Shown here one piece after another: positions 34,395 through 43,798 of a DNA stretch of 64,000 nucleotides (its first letter is position 1; each line of letters starts with the position of its first letter). Origin of the DNA: Planktomarina temperata RCA23 (GTDB taxonomy: Bacteria; Pseudomonadota; Alphaproteobacteria; Rhodobacterales; Rhodobacteraceae); the NCBI RefSeq assembly GCF_000738435.1, contig NZ_CP003984.1:2418001-2482000 (forward strand). The letters are read 5' to 3'. The notes under the pieces were generated by a model. It made no database searches and was not told the origin of the DNA. It saw only the letters and a program-made list of their open reading frames with translations. The translations under genes were made by a program, and so were the position numbers.

Positions 34395-35771
34395 TTATGT
34401 ATCATTTGCTGGTTTCTTCGGCTTCGCTGCCGTCGTTTTATTCGCTGTGGTTTTGGTCGGAGCAGACTTGGCTGATTTTGGGTCAGTGGCCTTTTTATGT
34501 TTCACCTCTGACGACCTCGCAGATTTCATTATAGTGGATTTCTTAGAGATCTTAGCAGAGGCGTTCGGTGCCGTCGGCTTTTTCGCTGCAGCTGCAGTTG
34601 CATTCGGCACTTGCGGACCCAAAACCTCTTCAACCCATAAAGAATGATGCTCCCGGGCCCATTGCTCCTCTACCTCGCCAGAACCCATAGCGTCATAGGC
34701 GCCTTCCATACCAAGCGAGCCAATGTAAATATGCGCCAGAATAATCGCCATCAGCACAAAGCTGACGATCGAATGCCAAAGTTGCGAATATTGCATTTCC
34801 TCATGCGGAGCCAAAACCTCTCGCAGCTCGCCAAAGCCCAAATAGGCGCCAAGGCCAGTGGCATTTACCTTAACAAAAGTGGCAGCAAACATCTCAAATT
34901 GGAACGGAAACAACAACGACACTCCGGACACCGAAATAGAACTGCCCAAAACAATCACAGACCAAAAAATCAGTTTTTGACCGGCATTGAATTTTTTCGC
35001 GGGTGGATGCCCTCGCGAAAAGATACCACCACCTTTTACGAGCCAGTTTATATCCGAACGATGGGGGATATTGTCGACTACCCAAAAAACAAAAATTAAG
35101 ACAAGAGCGATTATGAAAGCCCAGGAAACATTGTTGTGAATCCATTTTGAGCCAATTGCTAAAACTGAAAATGCCTCATGTCCAAACGCTGGAATGAGAA
35201 ACTTCCGTCCCATGAGGGTAATCAAACCCGTCGCACCCAGCAGCAAGAAAGATCCTGCCAACAGCCAATGAGCAAATCGTTCCGCCGCTTTAAACCTTAT
35301 TATCTTATTGCCTGTTTTTTTCCCATCAATTTTGATGCGACCTCTGATTAAATAGAATAGTCCCAAAAGGCCAATCATCCAAAGTAAAAGACCGCCACCA
35401 TATTTAATCAATGGGCCTGACCGTAGGTTAAGCCATCTCATGCCGCCGTCTTGGATCAGAACCTCTGCAGCCGGTCCTGAATTGGAGGCCGTAATATCAG
35501 CGAGGCCAAAGCGTAGAGCACGCCAGAGTTCCGGGTCAGAATTTCCACCTAAAGTGCCCAATTGTTTTGAAATTTCCGCAGCACTGGCAGCGTCCCCAGT
35601 GGCTTCACTGCGAAAGCTATTGTCCACTTCTTCACCACGTTGCCGCGCCATAATATCTTCAAGCGTCTGAGCGCCGCCCGTTGAATTTCTGTCAGGGGCT
35701 TCTGTGCTTTGCGCAAACGCCAACGATACAAATGATAGGTTGAAAATTAGAGCAATCAGTATACGCGTCAT
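34395..35771 (-). CDS. Formate dehydrogenase gamma subunit (cytochrome b556) with Lys/Ala-rich tail
   Basis: This 458-residue membrane subunit begins with a signal peptide (FNLSFVSLAFAQS), followed by a periplasmic stretch and about five membrane helices from residue 122 to 355. Histidines that may bind haem b appear in RFAHWLLAG, GHEAFSVLAIG, WIHNNVSW and ILAHIYIG. It takes electrons from the iron-sulfur subunit and reduces quinone. Residues from about 385 to the end are a low-complexity Lys/Ala/Thr/Ser tail not found in the usual family length. It is downstream of fdhB with a strong stem-loop between them. Confidence 0.88.
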   Translation of the reverse strand: MTRILIALIFNLSFVSLAFAQSTEAPDRNSTGGAQTLEDIMARQRGEEVDNSFRSEATGDAASAAEISKQLGTLGGNSDPELWRALRFGLADITASNSGPAAEVLIQDGGMRWLNLRSGPLIKYGGGLLLWMIGLLGLFYLIRGRIKIDGKKTGNKIIRFKAAERFAHWLLAGSFLLLGATGLITLMGRKFLIPAFGHEAFSVLAIGSKWIHNNVSWAFIIALVLIFVFWVVDNIPHRSDINWLVKGGGIFSRGHPPAKKFNAGQKLIFWSVIVLGSSISVSGVSLLFPFQFEMFAATFVKVNATGLGAYLGFGELREVLAPHEEMQYSQLWHSIVSFVLMAIILAHIYIGSLGMEGAYDAMGSGEVEEQWAREHHSLWVEEVLGPQVPNATAAAAKKPTAPNASAKISKKSTIMKSARSSEVKHKKATDPKSAKSAPTKTTANKTTAAKPKKPANDT

Positions 35772-35798
35772 GGCGGATCCCCAAAAGTTTTAGGTCAA

Positions 35799-35826
35799 AG
35801 GGGCGATCCATATTTGGATCGCCCCT
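35799..35826 (-). promoter_or_regulatory. Perfect 12-bp stem-loop between fdhB and gamma-subunit gene
   Basis: AGGGGCGATCCA and its exact reverse complement flank a four-base loop (TATT). There is no run of T after it on the minus strand, so it is not a standard terminator. It may stabilise the upstream message or reduce downstream expression. Confidence 0.7.
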
Positions 35827-35853
35827 CCATTTCAGGATGTCAAAAATTGCGGA

Positions 35854-36447
35854 TCATCCGCCTTTTTGGCTATAGGCTGTACCCCAGCCCCAAGCGCCAG
35901 ATCCAAAGCCACGGGACACAACCCGCTCGCGATAAATGCCCGACACAACATCACCGTCTCCAGCCAACAGCGCCTTGGTGGCACACATCTCGGCACAGAT
36001 TGGCAATTTGCCTTCTGCTATCCGGTTGCGGCCATACTTTGCAAACTCAGCTGTTGAATGGTTTTCCTCTGGACCACCGGCACAGAAGGTACATTTGTCC
36101 ATCTTGCCGCGGGAGCCAAAGTTGCCCGCCTGTGGAAACTGTGGTGCACCGAAGGGGCATGCATAAAAGCAATACCCACAACCAATGCACAGATCCTTAG
36201 AGTGTAGGACCATCCCTTCGTCGTTCTGATAGAAACAATCCGTAGGGCAGACAGCCATACAAGGCGCATCCGAACAGTGCATACAGGCTACCGAAATTGA
36301 TCTCTCGCCCGGCGAGCCATCATTGATAGTGACGACTTTCCGGCGATTGATCCCCCAAGGTACTTCATGCTCATTTTTACAGGCAGTCACGCAAGCGTTG
36401 CATTCAATGCAGCGTTCCGCGTCGACGAGAAATTTTGCTCTTGCCAT
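35854..36447 (-). CDS. Formate dehydrogenase beta subunit, four-cluster ferredoxin
   Basis: This 197-residue protein carries four sets of cysteines for 4Fe-4S clusters: CIECNACVTACK at residues 13-24, CMHCSDAPCMAVCP near 56-69, CIGCGYCFYACP near 87-98, and later CTFC and CAEMC groups. It lacks the C-terminal membrane anchor of E. coli FdnH/FdoH and fits the shorter Fdh3B type. It carries electrons from the catalytic subunit to the cytochrome b. It follows the alpha gene by 13 bp. Confidence 0.93.
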   Translation of the reverse strand: MARAKFLVDAERCIECNACVTACKNEHEVPWGINRRKVVTINDGSPGERSISVACMHCSDAPCMAVCPTDCFYQNDEGMVLHSKDLCIGCGYCFYACPFGAPQFPQAGNFGSRGKMDKCTFCAGGPEENHSTAEFAKYGRNRIAEGKLPICAEMCATKALLAGDGDVVSGIYRERVVSRGFGSGAWGWGTAYSQKGG

Positions 36448-36460
36448 TTCTCAGGTCTCC

Positions 36461-39355
36461 TTATGCTGTCCAGATTTTGCAGAGAGTGGCTTTTGTCTCC
36501 TGCATCTGGGTCACTGAATCATAGCCATAGGTTTGCGCGGTGTTTGAGCTTTCCCCTAAAACGAAGGGGTCTGCGCCATCAGGATATTTATCCCTCAGAT
36601 CCACACCTTCCAAATGACCGCCAAAGTGGAATGGCATAAAGGCAACGCCTTCACCCACCCGTTCAGTTACCATGGCCATCACTTTGACCTTGGCGCCCTC
36701 AGGACCTTCCACCCAAACTTGCGCACCGTCACGCACACCAAGATTATTTGCATCTCGCGTGTTTATTTCGACGAACATATCTTGCTGTAACTCCGCAAGC
36801 CATGGGTTCGAACGCGATTCATCTGCGCCGCCCTCATATTCCACCAAACGACCTGATGTTAGTATCATGGGATACTCTTTGGAGAAATCTTGCTTCTGGA
36901 TTGAAGCATACATTGTCGGAAGGCGATAGAACTTGCGATCCTCATATGTTGGATAATCTTCAACCAAATCTCTGCGGTTGGTATAAAGTGGTTCACGATG
37001 AACGGGAACGGGATCTGGGAATGTCCAGACCACGGCCCGTGCTTTTGCGTTTCCAAATGGGGCGCATTCATGAGCAATGGCTACCCGCTGGATCCCACCG
37101 GAAAGGTCGGTTTTCCAGTTGGTCTTTGGTCCAGCAATCCCATCAATAACAGCCCGCTCCTGTGCGGTCAGTTCACTGTCCCACCCAAGGTCCATCAACA
37201 TCTGCATTGTAAATTCAGGGTATCCATCTTTGATATCCGAATCTTTGCTGTAGACGCCTTCAGCCAACATGTTGTCCCCATCACGCTCCACGCCAAAGCG
37301 GGCGCGGAAGGTCAAGCCGCCCTCAGACACGCGTTTAGACATGTCGTAAAGGTTTGGAGTTCCCGGATGGTTCATTTCTGCAGAACCCCAAGATGGCCAT
37401 GGAAGACCGTAGTAATCTCCATCGGCTGGGCCACCAACTGCTTGCAGCGTTGTGCGATCAAAGGTGTGTTGGTTGGCCATGTGCATCTTAATGCGTTCCG
37501 GACTTTGGCCGGTATAACCAATTGTCCACATACCTCGGTTAAACTCTCGCGTAACCGATTCAATATTTGGCGTTTCAGGATCTTCCATTTCGATATTTCT
37601 AAAGAAACGATCCGCCCAACCAAATTTATTCAAAAATTTGGCCATGATGACGTGATCAGGCAAGCTTTCGAATAGTGGATCAACCACTTTTTCTCGCCAC
37701 TGGAATGATCTGTTGGACGCAGTCACTGAACCACGCGTTTCAAACTGGGTACAGGCTGGCAGCAAGTAAACGCCATCTGTCCGGTCGTGCAAAATTGCAG
37801 AAACAGTTGGATATGGATCCACGACGACGAGCATATCGAGCTGCTCCATCGCAGTTTTCATTTCCTTCAGTCGCGTTTGTGAGTTAGGAGCGTGCCCCCA
37901 AAGAACCATGGCGCGCACCTTATCGGGATTGTCCATGTTGTCAGGATCTTCTAACACGCCATCAATCCAACGCGATACTGGAATACCAGTTAAGTTTTGG
38001 AGAGATTTCTCTTTGCCTTGAGCGTCTTTGGTCACATCAAACTGCCCCTTAAGCCAGTCTGCGTCTTCCTCCCAAACACGGGCCCAATGGGCCCAAGCGC
38101 CTGCGGACAGACCGTAGTATCCTGGAAGTGTATGACTAAGCACACCCAAATCAGTCGCGCCTTGAACATTACAATGACCGCGGAAGATGTTTGTACCACC
38201 GCCAGTTGTTCCCATATTGCCAAGAGCCAATTGCAAGATGCAATAGGCACGGGTGTTGTTGTTACCATTGGTGTGTTGTGTTCCGCCCATGCACCAAATC
38301 ACGGTACCAGGCCGGTTGTTGGCCAAAGTGCGCGCAACTCGATGCAACTGTTCACCAGGTGCACCAGTTACACGTTCAACCTCTTCCGGGGTCCATTTTT
38401 TGACCTCTTCTTGAATTTGGTCCATGCCCCAAACACGGGTACGGATGAACTCTTTGTCTTCCCAACCGTTTTCGAAGATATGCCACAGTATACCCCATAC
38501 TAGCGCCACATCAGAGCCGGGACGGAAGCGTACATACTCATCCGCATGAGCAGCGGTGCGTGTAAACCGCGGATCACAGACGATCACCGGCGCATTATTC
38601 TGCTCTTTGGCCTTCAAAAGGTGTAGTAGGGAGACCGGATGCGCCTCAGCTGGATTGCCCCCGATGATGAATATTGCTTTTGAATTATGGATGTCATTAT
38701 AGCTGTTGGTCATGGCGCCGTAGCCCCATGTATTTGCAACACCTGCAACCGTTGTTGAGTGACAAATACGGGCTTGGTGGTCGACGTTATTCGTTCCCCA
38801 ATAAGCCGCAAATTTGCGGAACATATAAGCTTGCTCATTGCTGTGTTTTGCAGATCCAAGCCAATAAACAGAATCTGGCCCGCTCTCCTTGCGAATCTTC
38901 ATCATGCCATCGCCGATTTCATCAATCGCCTGGTCCCAGCTGATGCGCTTCCATTCACCACCCTCTTTTTTCATAGGGTATTTCAAACGACGTTCCCCAT
39001 GAGCGTGCTCGCGTACCGCGGCACCTTTGGCGCAATGGGCGCCCAGGTTAAATGGGCTGTCCCATCCAGGTTCTTGACCTGTCCACACACCATTGCTCAC
39101 CTCAGCAATCACCGTGCAGCCCACCGAGCAGTGTGTGCACACTGATTTGATCGTCTGGACCGCACCGTCCACAGCTGAAGCAGCTGAAGCCTGCGTCACA
39201 GCGCCACCTGTTGCGGAAATAGCCGCAAGGCCACCAATCGCCAAACCACTCCCACGCAGGAACGCGCGTCGGTCTACAGATTTCTGTGCAACATCTGACA
39301 GGATACCAGTCCGTTGGGAGCGTCTCGCAACCCCGTTGGTCTTTTTCCTTAACAT
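36461..39355 (-). CDS. Formate dehydrogenase alpha (catalytic) subunit
   Basis: This 964-residue enzyme oxidises formate to CO2 with a bis-MGD metal centre. A Tat signal (DRRAFLRGSGLAIGG, residues 28-42) sends it to the periplasm. C73, C76, C80 and C108 bind one 4Fe-4S cluster. The metal ligand is C198 in QARICHSTTVAG, where E. coli enzymes use selenocysteine. The bound metal may be tungsten, judging from tup genes in the same locus; sequence alone cannot decide. The gene heads an alpha-beta-gamma cluster and is preceded by its Tat peptide, chaperone and DUF genes. Confidence 0.95.
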   Translation of the reverse strand: MLRKKTNGVARRSQRTGILSDVAQKSVDRRAFLRGSGLAIGGLAAISATGGAVTQASAASAVDGAVQTIKSVCTHCSVGCTVIAEVSNGVWTGQEPGWDSPFNLGAHCAKGAAVREHAHGERRLKYPMKKEGGEWKRISWDQAIDEIGDGMMKIRKESGPDSVYWLGSAKHSNEQAYMFRKFAAYWGTNNVDHQARICHSTTVAGVANTWGYGAMTNSYNDIHNSKAIFIIGGNPAEAHPVSLLHLLKAKEQNNAPVIVCDPRFTRTAAHADEYVRFRPGSDVALVWGILWHIFENGWEDKEFIRTRVWGMDQIQEEVKKWTPEEVERVTGAPGEQLHRVARTLANNRPGTVIWCMGGTQHTNGNNNTRAYCILQLALGNMGTTGGGTNIFRGHCNVQGATDLGVLSHTLPGYYGLSAGAWAHWARVWEEDADWLKGQFDVTKDAQGKEKSLQNLTGIPVSRWIDGVLEDPDNMDNPDKVRAMVLWGHAPNSQTRLKEMKTAMEQLDMLVVVDPYPTVSAILHDRTDGVYLLPACTQFETRGSVTASNRSFQWREKVVDPLFESLPDHVIMAKFLNKFGWADRFFRNIEMEDPETPNIESVTREFNRGMWTIGYTGQSPERIKMHMANQHTFDRTTLQAVGGPADGDYYGLPWPSWGSAEMNHPGTPNLYDMSKRVSEGGLTFRARFGVERDGDNMLAEGVYSKDSDIKDGYPEFTMQMLMDLGWDSELTAQERAVIDGIAGPKTNWKTDLSGGIQRVAIAHECAPFGNAKARAVVWTFPDPVPVHREPLYTNRRDLVEDYPTYEDRKFYRLPTMYASIQKQDFSKEYPMILTSGRLVEYEGGADESRSNPWLAELQQDMFVEINTRDANNLGVRDGAQVWVEGPEGAKVKVMAMVTERVGEGVAFMPFHFGGHLEGVDLRDKYPDGADPFVLGESSNTAQTYGYDSVTQMQETKATLCKIWTA

Positions 39356-39471
39356 TTTCTTCCTCCCTTGCTTGCGCGAGCTTTGCCCGTGCTTGCTTGG
39401 CTAATTTGATCTCAAACAGTCGGGCGTCACGCTACCAGTCGCTTGAGGTTTCGGTCTTGCTGGGCAGCGCT

Positions 39472-39663
39472 TTAGAAGCGGGCGCTGTCCAGGTAAGCGC
39501 GGGTGTGCGCCGTATCTTGCATCTCATTGGATGAAAGGTCTGCAGGGCTGGCAGCCACGGCAGATGTGCCAGAAGCAACCGCGACAAAAGCTGCCGGAGC
39601 CGCTGTGCCCACAATCTTCAGAAAGTCTCGGCGCGTTGCGCCATCTTCAGAGGTTTTGCTCAT
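39472..39663 (-). CDS. Small Tat-targeted formate dehydrogenase-region protein
   Basis: The 63-residue peptide consists of a Tat signal (ATRRDFLKIVGTAAPAAFVA) and a short mature part with RAYLDSARF at its end. Peptides of this kind (the formate dehydrogenase region TAT target family) are found beside fdh genes in many proteobacteria; their role is not known. It precedes the alpha-subunit gene on the same strand. Confidence 0.9.
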   Translation of the reverse strand: MSKTSEDGATRRDFLKIVGTAAPAAFVAVASGTSAVAASPADLSSNEMQDTAHTRAYLDSARF

Positions 39664-39717
39664 TGGGATGTCTCCCTCCTGTTGCGTGGCGAACGTGTCG
39701 CCAGGTTATTGCGGCGC

Positions 39718-40323
39718 CTATGCCGCAGTCATTCTGAACGCTTCGCGCTCAATGTCGATAAAGGCTCGACCCACACTACCGACAGAGGCATAAAGGATCG
39801 AATTTTTTGCCGCTTCCAAATCAGTAAAGAAATGCCCGGCCCAGGGCGCAATATGCTTGTTGAAAAACTGCCTTTGGTCAGCGAGCTCAGCCGGTATTCC
39901 AAACCGACCAACGATCATCCCCCCCATCATCTCCATCAAAGAGGCGATATTGTCCTCAGGTTCATAAACACTGGGTGCCCTAACCATGCCGCGCAACGCC
40001 ATGTCAGAACGCAGTGTGGCCAGTGGTTTTTCATGTAGAAAACCTGTCAAATAATAACTGGCATAGGGCAGCAACTCTCCACGCCCCAAACCGATGAACA
40101 ACGCATTGAACTCACTCTCAACTTTCTTAGGATTGGTCACCCGCGCCACACGCGACAGGCTGCTGATTGCTTTGCCCAAATCACTGTCATCGCCCGATAG
40201 ACCTATACATTGATCGAGCAAAAGCTGATCCGGCGGCGCAGATAAGATCAAACCAATGAAATTGTAGAGATCCGCGCGCAAGCGATCTTCGGACCCAATC
40301 GTTATGTCTTGAGCAGGATTCAC
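39718..40323 (-). CDS. TorD/DmsD-family chaperone for formate dehydrogenase
   Basis: This all-helical cytoplasmic protein of about 201 residues has the family features LYNFIGLILSAPPD near residue 17 and EFNALFIGLGRGELLPYASYYLTGFLHEKPLA near 72. EPEDNIASLMEMMGGM corresponds to the conserved EPxDH-type motif. Such proteins protect the Tat signal and help cofactor insertion. I set the start at the GTG at 40323, preceded by AAGGAGA and overlapping the DUF3306 stop (GTGA). Confidence 0.87.
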   Translation of the reverse strand: MNPAQDITIGSEDRLRADLYNFIGLILSAPPDQLLLDQCIGLSGDDSDLGKAISSLSRVARVTNPKKVESEFNALFIGLGRGELLPYASYYLTGFLHEKPLATLRSDMALRGMVRAPSVYEPEDNIASLMEMMGGMIVGRFGIPAELADQRQFFNKHIAPWAGHFFTDLEAAKNSILYASVGSVGRAFIDIEREAFRMTAA

Positions 40324-40949
40324 GCTGCACTCTCCTTGGCTATAAATTTCATACGGCGCGGCATCGGCGAGGCGCATTCAACCTGTAACTCATCCGGCTC
40401 ATCTCCTGTTTGAGAAGTTTGAAAGGCTAATGCGTCTTCTTCAGCTTGCCGCTCAAGATTAATCGGCGTTTCGGCCTCCGCCTCAGATTCAAGTTTGTCC
40501 TCACCTAGCTCCGCTTCTACGATGGTTGGGTTTAGGCGCTCTTCCTCCTGCCGAACCATCTCTTGCACATGCTTTAACATGCCTTTGCCCACTTGATAGG
40601 CCGTTTGGATATTTTCTACCGCCAGGGCAGCATCTGTGAAGTCCTCGCCATAATCGACAAGATTATCCACATTCGCCAAGACCGGGTTCGAGCGCCAAAG
40701 CGTCCGCAAGGCCCTACGGCGCAAACGATCTGGCACAGATTTAGACATAAAGCCCGAAAAGTCATCGCCCATTGCCATCTCATCAGGATTGGGCAGCTCT
40801 AGTTTCTCCAGTAAAGCCTCATCAGAAAGTTCATCCAACTCGGCGTGTTCCTCAGACAATTTTCTAGCCTCGACAGCCGCCAGATCGGCCTGAGCCTCTA
40901 ATTCAACCTTCGCCTTACGACGGGCCCAAAAGTCTTGCTGACCACTCAA
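40320..40949 (-). CDS. DUF3306 protein of the formate dehydrogenase locus
   Basis: The 209-residue soluble protein has the DUF3306 start (FWARRKAKV) and the SVPDRLRRRALRTLWRSNPVLANVDNLVDYGEDFTD region at about residues 68-104. The C-terminal half is acidic with long Glu-rich stretches. DUF3306 genes occur almost only beside fdh genes; the function is unknown. Start and stop overlap the neighbouring genes by four bases, so it is tightly co-expressed with DUF3305 and the chaperone. Confidence 0.88.
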   Translation of the reverse strand: MSGQQDFWARRKAKVELEAQADLAAVEARKLSEEHAELDELSDEALLEKLELPNPDEMAMGDDFSGFMSKSVPDRLRRRALRTLWRSNPVLANVDNLVDYGEDFTDAALAVENIQTAYQVGKGMLKHVQEMVRQEEERLNPTIVEAELGEDKLESEAEAETPINLERQAEEDALAFQTSQTGDEPDELQVECASPMPRRMKFIAKESAA

Positions 40950-41506
40950 TGGACTGTCTGCTTTGCAGTTGGTGCACGGTAGACATCCGAGATTTGCCGA
41001 ATCCGAGAATCACCAATGCCGTTTTGATCCAAATCCACCCGCGCCTTGTCACGCCGGCGCTTAACAAACACCTGATCTTCGTGATGCGCTTCGACATAAT
41101 CACGAACCCAGGCGACCAAACCTTCAGGCATGGGCACTTTTTCGACCAACTCTTCGCCCGTATCCGCATAATCTTGCGCTTCAAATGGCGAAGCCGTAGC
41201 CATAACCACATCTAATGGATCCACATCATCGCTGTCACGCATTACAACATAAATCGCCGGATTTTTGGTTGAAAGACCCTGCAAATAGGCCTCGGTATCG
41301 GTGCGGAACAATTCCAAAGAGACCGTTGCCGCGTGATATTCCACTGCATCGCCATCGCGGCGCAATTCTTTCCAATGAGCGGGACCCGCTCCTGGCAAAA
41401 CCGCAACAGCCTTCCAAACATAGTCAACCCAGCGCGTTACGCCGGGCACCCTGCGTACCACTATTCCCAACGCCATGGATATCGATTTTTGAGCCGCTTG
41501 AGTCAA
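40946..41506 (-). CDS. DUF3305 protein of the formate dehydrogenase locus
   Basis: This 186-residue protein has the DUF3305 features: GIVVRRVPGVTRWVDYVWKAVAVLPGAG near the start, LELFRTDTEAYLQGL and PAIYVVMRD in the middle and KVPMPEGLVAWVRDYVEAHH later. It is first gene of the minus-strand fdh operon. The function is not known; constant linkage to fdh suggests assembly or regulation. Confidence 0.88.
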   Translation of the reverse strand: MTQAAQKSISMALGIVVRRVPGVTRWVDYVWKAVAVLPGAGPAHWKELRRDGDAVEYHAATVSLELFRTDTEAYLQGLSTKNPAIYVVMRDSDDVDPLDVVMATASPFEAQDYADTGEELVEKVPMPEGLVAWVRDYVEAHHEDQVFVKRRRDKARVDLDQNGIGDSRIRQISDVYRAPTAKQTVH

Positions 41507-41830
41507 ACTACCTCCATAATCGTGGTTACGATTACAAACACTATGTCTGAGGTTTCGAATTTATACAAAGAAATTAAATAATTATTGTGAAAATCTCCTA
41601 AATTTCTACGATGCAGCCATTTAGGAGCTTACAATTATTGCATTTAACTACTTATTATTATTTACAAAAAAAACAGTATTTCACGAACATTAAGGATCGT
41701 AAAAAAAACACTGCACATGCACCATGGAGGTTGCAACAGCCTTTCTACAAAATATGCGGTTTACGAACCGTCAAAAGCACGATTAACATCATGAAGGCTT
41801 TTTAGTTTGGCCGCCTCTGGGGAGAACCAA
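41507..41830. promoter_or_regulatory. Divergent promoter region of the formate dehydrogenase locus
   Basis: The AT-rich region between DUF3305 and the ferredoxin gene must hold promoters in both directions. A perfect 9-bp inverted repeat, CTCCTAAAT (41595-41603) and ATTTAGGAG (41619-41627), with a 15-base spacer, is a candidate regulator site. No regulator gene is present in the cluster. No other gene is seen here. Confidence 0.5.
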
Positions 41831-43798
41831 TTGACTAAAACCTTAATTTTATGCGACTGTCTAGGATCTCAATCAATCGATGTAGACGCCATTTCCAAGG
41901 CAACTGGGCTTGCTTGTTCTCGTGTTCATAACAACCTTTGCGGTGATGAAATCAATCTCGCAGCAAAAGGCATCGAAGCAGGTGAGGCCCTCATCGCCTG
42001 CCAACAAGAGCGCCAGAAATTCGAAGAGTTGTCCGAAGAATTGCAGGCCGACCTGCCCGCCTTTGTTGATATCCGAGACCGCGCAGGTTGGGGCGAAGGC
42101 AATGTCACCCCCAAGATGGCCGCCCTCGCAGCAGAAGCTACTTTGCCAGCCCTTACCAGGCAAATGGGCGGTTCAATTGACATTCTGTCTGAAGGCACCT
42201 GCCTGTTAATTGCCGGTCCAAAAGGACATGAAGCCGTTCTGCAAGCCGCCGCCGATCTCTGCGATGTTTTGGCCGTTACCGTCTTGCTGCCACAAGGCGG
42301 GGAAATTCCCACAGATCGGCGCTTCGATTGCGTTGTTGGGCAGCTGCAGCATGCCTCCGGCGCTCTCGGGGGGTTTTCCCTTCAGATCGATGCGCTGCAA
42401 GAAGTTCGGCTAGGGGGACGCGGTGCTTTTGAACTGACAGATCCCCTGGATGGCGCGGCTTCGCATTGTGACATCATTATAGATTTTCGTGGTCCACCTG
42501 CACTGTTCCCTGCACCCGAAAAACGCGATGGATACCTGCGTGCAGATGCCCGGCACGTCCCTTCAGTTGCGAAAGCGGTTTTGACAGCCTCGAAGATGAT
42601 AGGCACTTTTGAAAAACCGCTCTATGTCCGCCTTGAAGAAAGCCTTTGCGCCCACAGCCGCGCAGAAAAACCAGCCTGTTCGAATTGTTTGAACGTCTGC
42701 CCAACTGGAGCGATTCTCTCAGCAGGAGAGCATGTGACCATTGATCCAATGATCTGTGCCGGCTGCGGTTCCTGTGCCGCAGTTTGCCCTTCTGGCGCGA
42801 TTAGCTACGATGCTCCATCGATTGATATTTTATTTCGCCGCATAAATACCTTGGCCGAAATTTTTAGCAAAGCAGGCGGAGAAAATCCACGTCTGTTGGT
42901 CCATGATGGCGACGCGGGCGCCGAAATGATCTCATTGGCGGCGCGCTTTGGTCGTGGCCTCCCAGGCTCTGTCGTTCCCCTCGAAGTTAACGGCCTGGCC
43001 GGATTCGGCCATGCGGAAATTCTGGCCGCACTGGCCTGTGGTTTTGCCGAGGTCAATATTTTGACCTTTCCAACCTCCGAAACCGACGTGATTGATGAGC
43101 AAATAAATTTGGCAAAAGCTCTAGGTGGTTTAGATACAGTGCATAGGCTGCAACCTACGGACCCAGAAGCTTTATGCGACATGTTGTATTCCGGGACGGC
43201 AGTCGAAATAGCCTGCGCTCCGATTTTGCCAATCGGTTCTCGGCGGCAAGTGGCACGTTTAGCTGCTAAAGCTCTTCAGCCAGAGGCAAATGTGCTCAAC
43301 CTACCGATCGGGGCGCCCTATGGGGCAGTCCTAATTGACACAGAAGCCTGTAGCCTCTGCCTGGCCTGCGTCTCCCTTTGCCCCTCTGGTGCCTTGGGAG
43401 ACAATGAAGATCTGCCACAACTACGGTTTCAAGAAGACGCCTGTCTGCAATGCGGCCTCTGCAGCAATATTTGTCCAGAGAAGGCCATTTCTTTGAAACC
43501 GCAGATGGATCTCACAGATCAAGCCTTTACACAAAAAGTTTTGCATGAAGAAGAACCCTTCGCCTGCATCGAATGCGGATCACTTTTTGGCGTGAAATCT
43601 ACGGTTGAGAAGATCACTGAGAAACTAGCGGGAAATCATGCGATGTTTGCAAATCCGGCCGCGTCAAAGATGATCCAAATGTGCGACAACTGCCGTATTC
43701 AGGCACAGTATCACTCAACAGACAATCCGTTCCAAGGTGACGCCCGCCCTCGGGTACGCACAACAGAAGATTATCTGTCAAAGCGCCGGGATCATTGA
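41831..43798 (+). CDS. Multi-cluster 4Fe-4S protein of the formate dehydrogenase locus
   Basis: This protein of about 655 residues carries two pairs of ferredoxin motifs: CSNCLNVCP and CAGCGSCAAVCP at about 283-319, and CSLCLACVSLCP and CLQCGLCSNICP at about 508-549. Extra CxxC pairs lie near the end (CIECGS, CDNC). The N-terminus KTLILCDCLGSQ resembles sequences in other fdh-linked ferredoxins. I use the TTG at 41831, with GGGGAG six bases upstream; the frame opens at 41807. It is likely a cytoplasmic electron carrier for formate dehydrogenase assembly or electron output; the exact partner is unknown. Confidence 0.82.
   Translation: MTKTLILCDCLGSQSIDVDAISKATGLACSRVHNNLCGDEINLAAKGIEAGEALIACQQERQKFEELSEELQADLPAFVDIRDRAGWGEGNVTPKMAALAAEATLPALTRQMGGSIDILSEGTCLLIAGPKGHEAVLQAAADLCDVLAVTVLLPQGGEIPTDRRFDCVVGQLQHASGALGGFSLQIDALQEVRLGGRGAFELTDPLDGAASHCDIIIDFRGPPALFPAPEKRDGYLRADARHVPSVAKAVLTASKMIGTFEKPLYVRLEESLCAHSRAEKPACSNCLNVCPTGAILSAGEHVTIDPMICAGCGSCAAVCPSGAISYDAPSIDILFRRINTLAEIFSKAGGENPRLLVHDGDAGAEMISLAARFGRGLPGSVVPLEVNGLAGFGHAEILAALACGFAEVNILTFPTSETDVIDEQINLAKALGGLDTVHRLQPTDPEALCDMLYSGTAVEIACAPILPIGSRRQVARLAAKALQPEANVLNLPIGAPYGAVLIDTEACSLCLACVSLCPSGALGDNEDLPQLRFQEDACLQCGLCSNICPEKAISLKPQMDLTDQAFTQKVLHEEEPFACIECGSLFGVKSTVEKITEKLAGNHAMFANPAASKMIQMCDNCRIQAQYHSTDNPFQGDARPRVRTTEDYLSKRRDH

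Noticed and set aside
36998-37675. Plus-strand frame of 225 codons
   Set aside because: It is opposite the formate dehydrogenase alpha gene, which has full family signatures.
36461-39355. Selenocysteine-containing formate dehydrogenase
   Set aside because: The position equivalent to selenocysteine is a normal cysteine codon (C198) and no in-frame TGA occurs.
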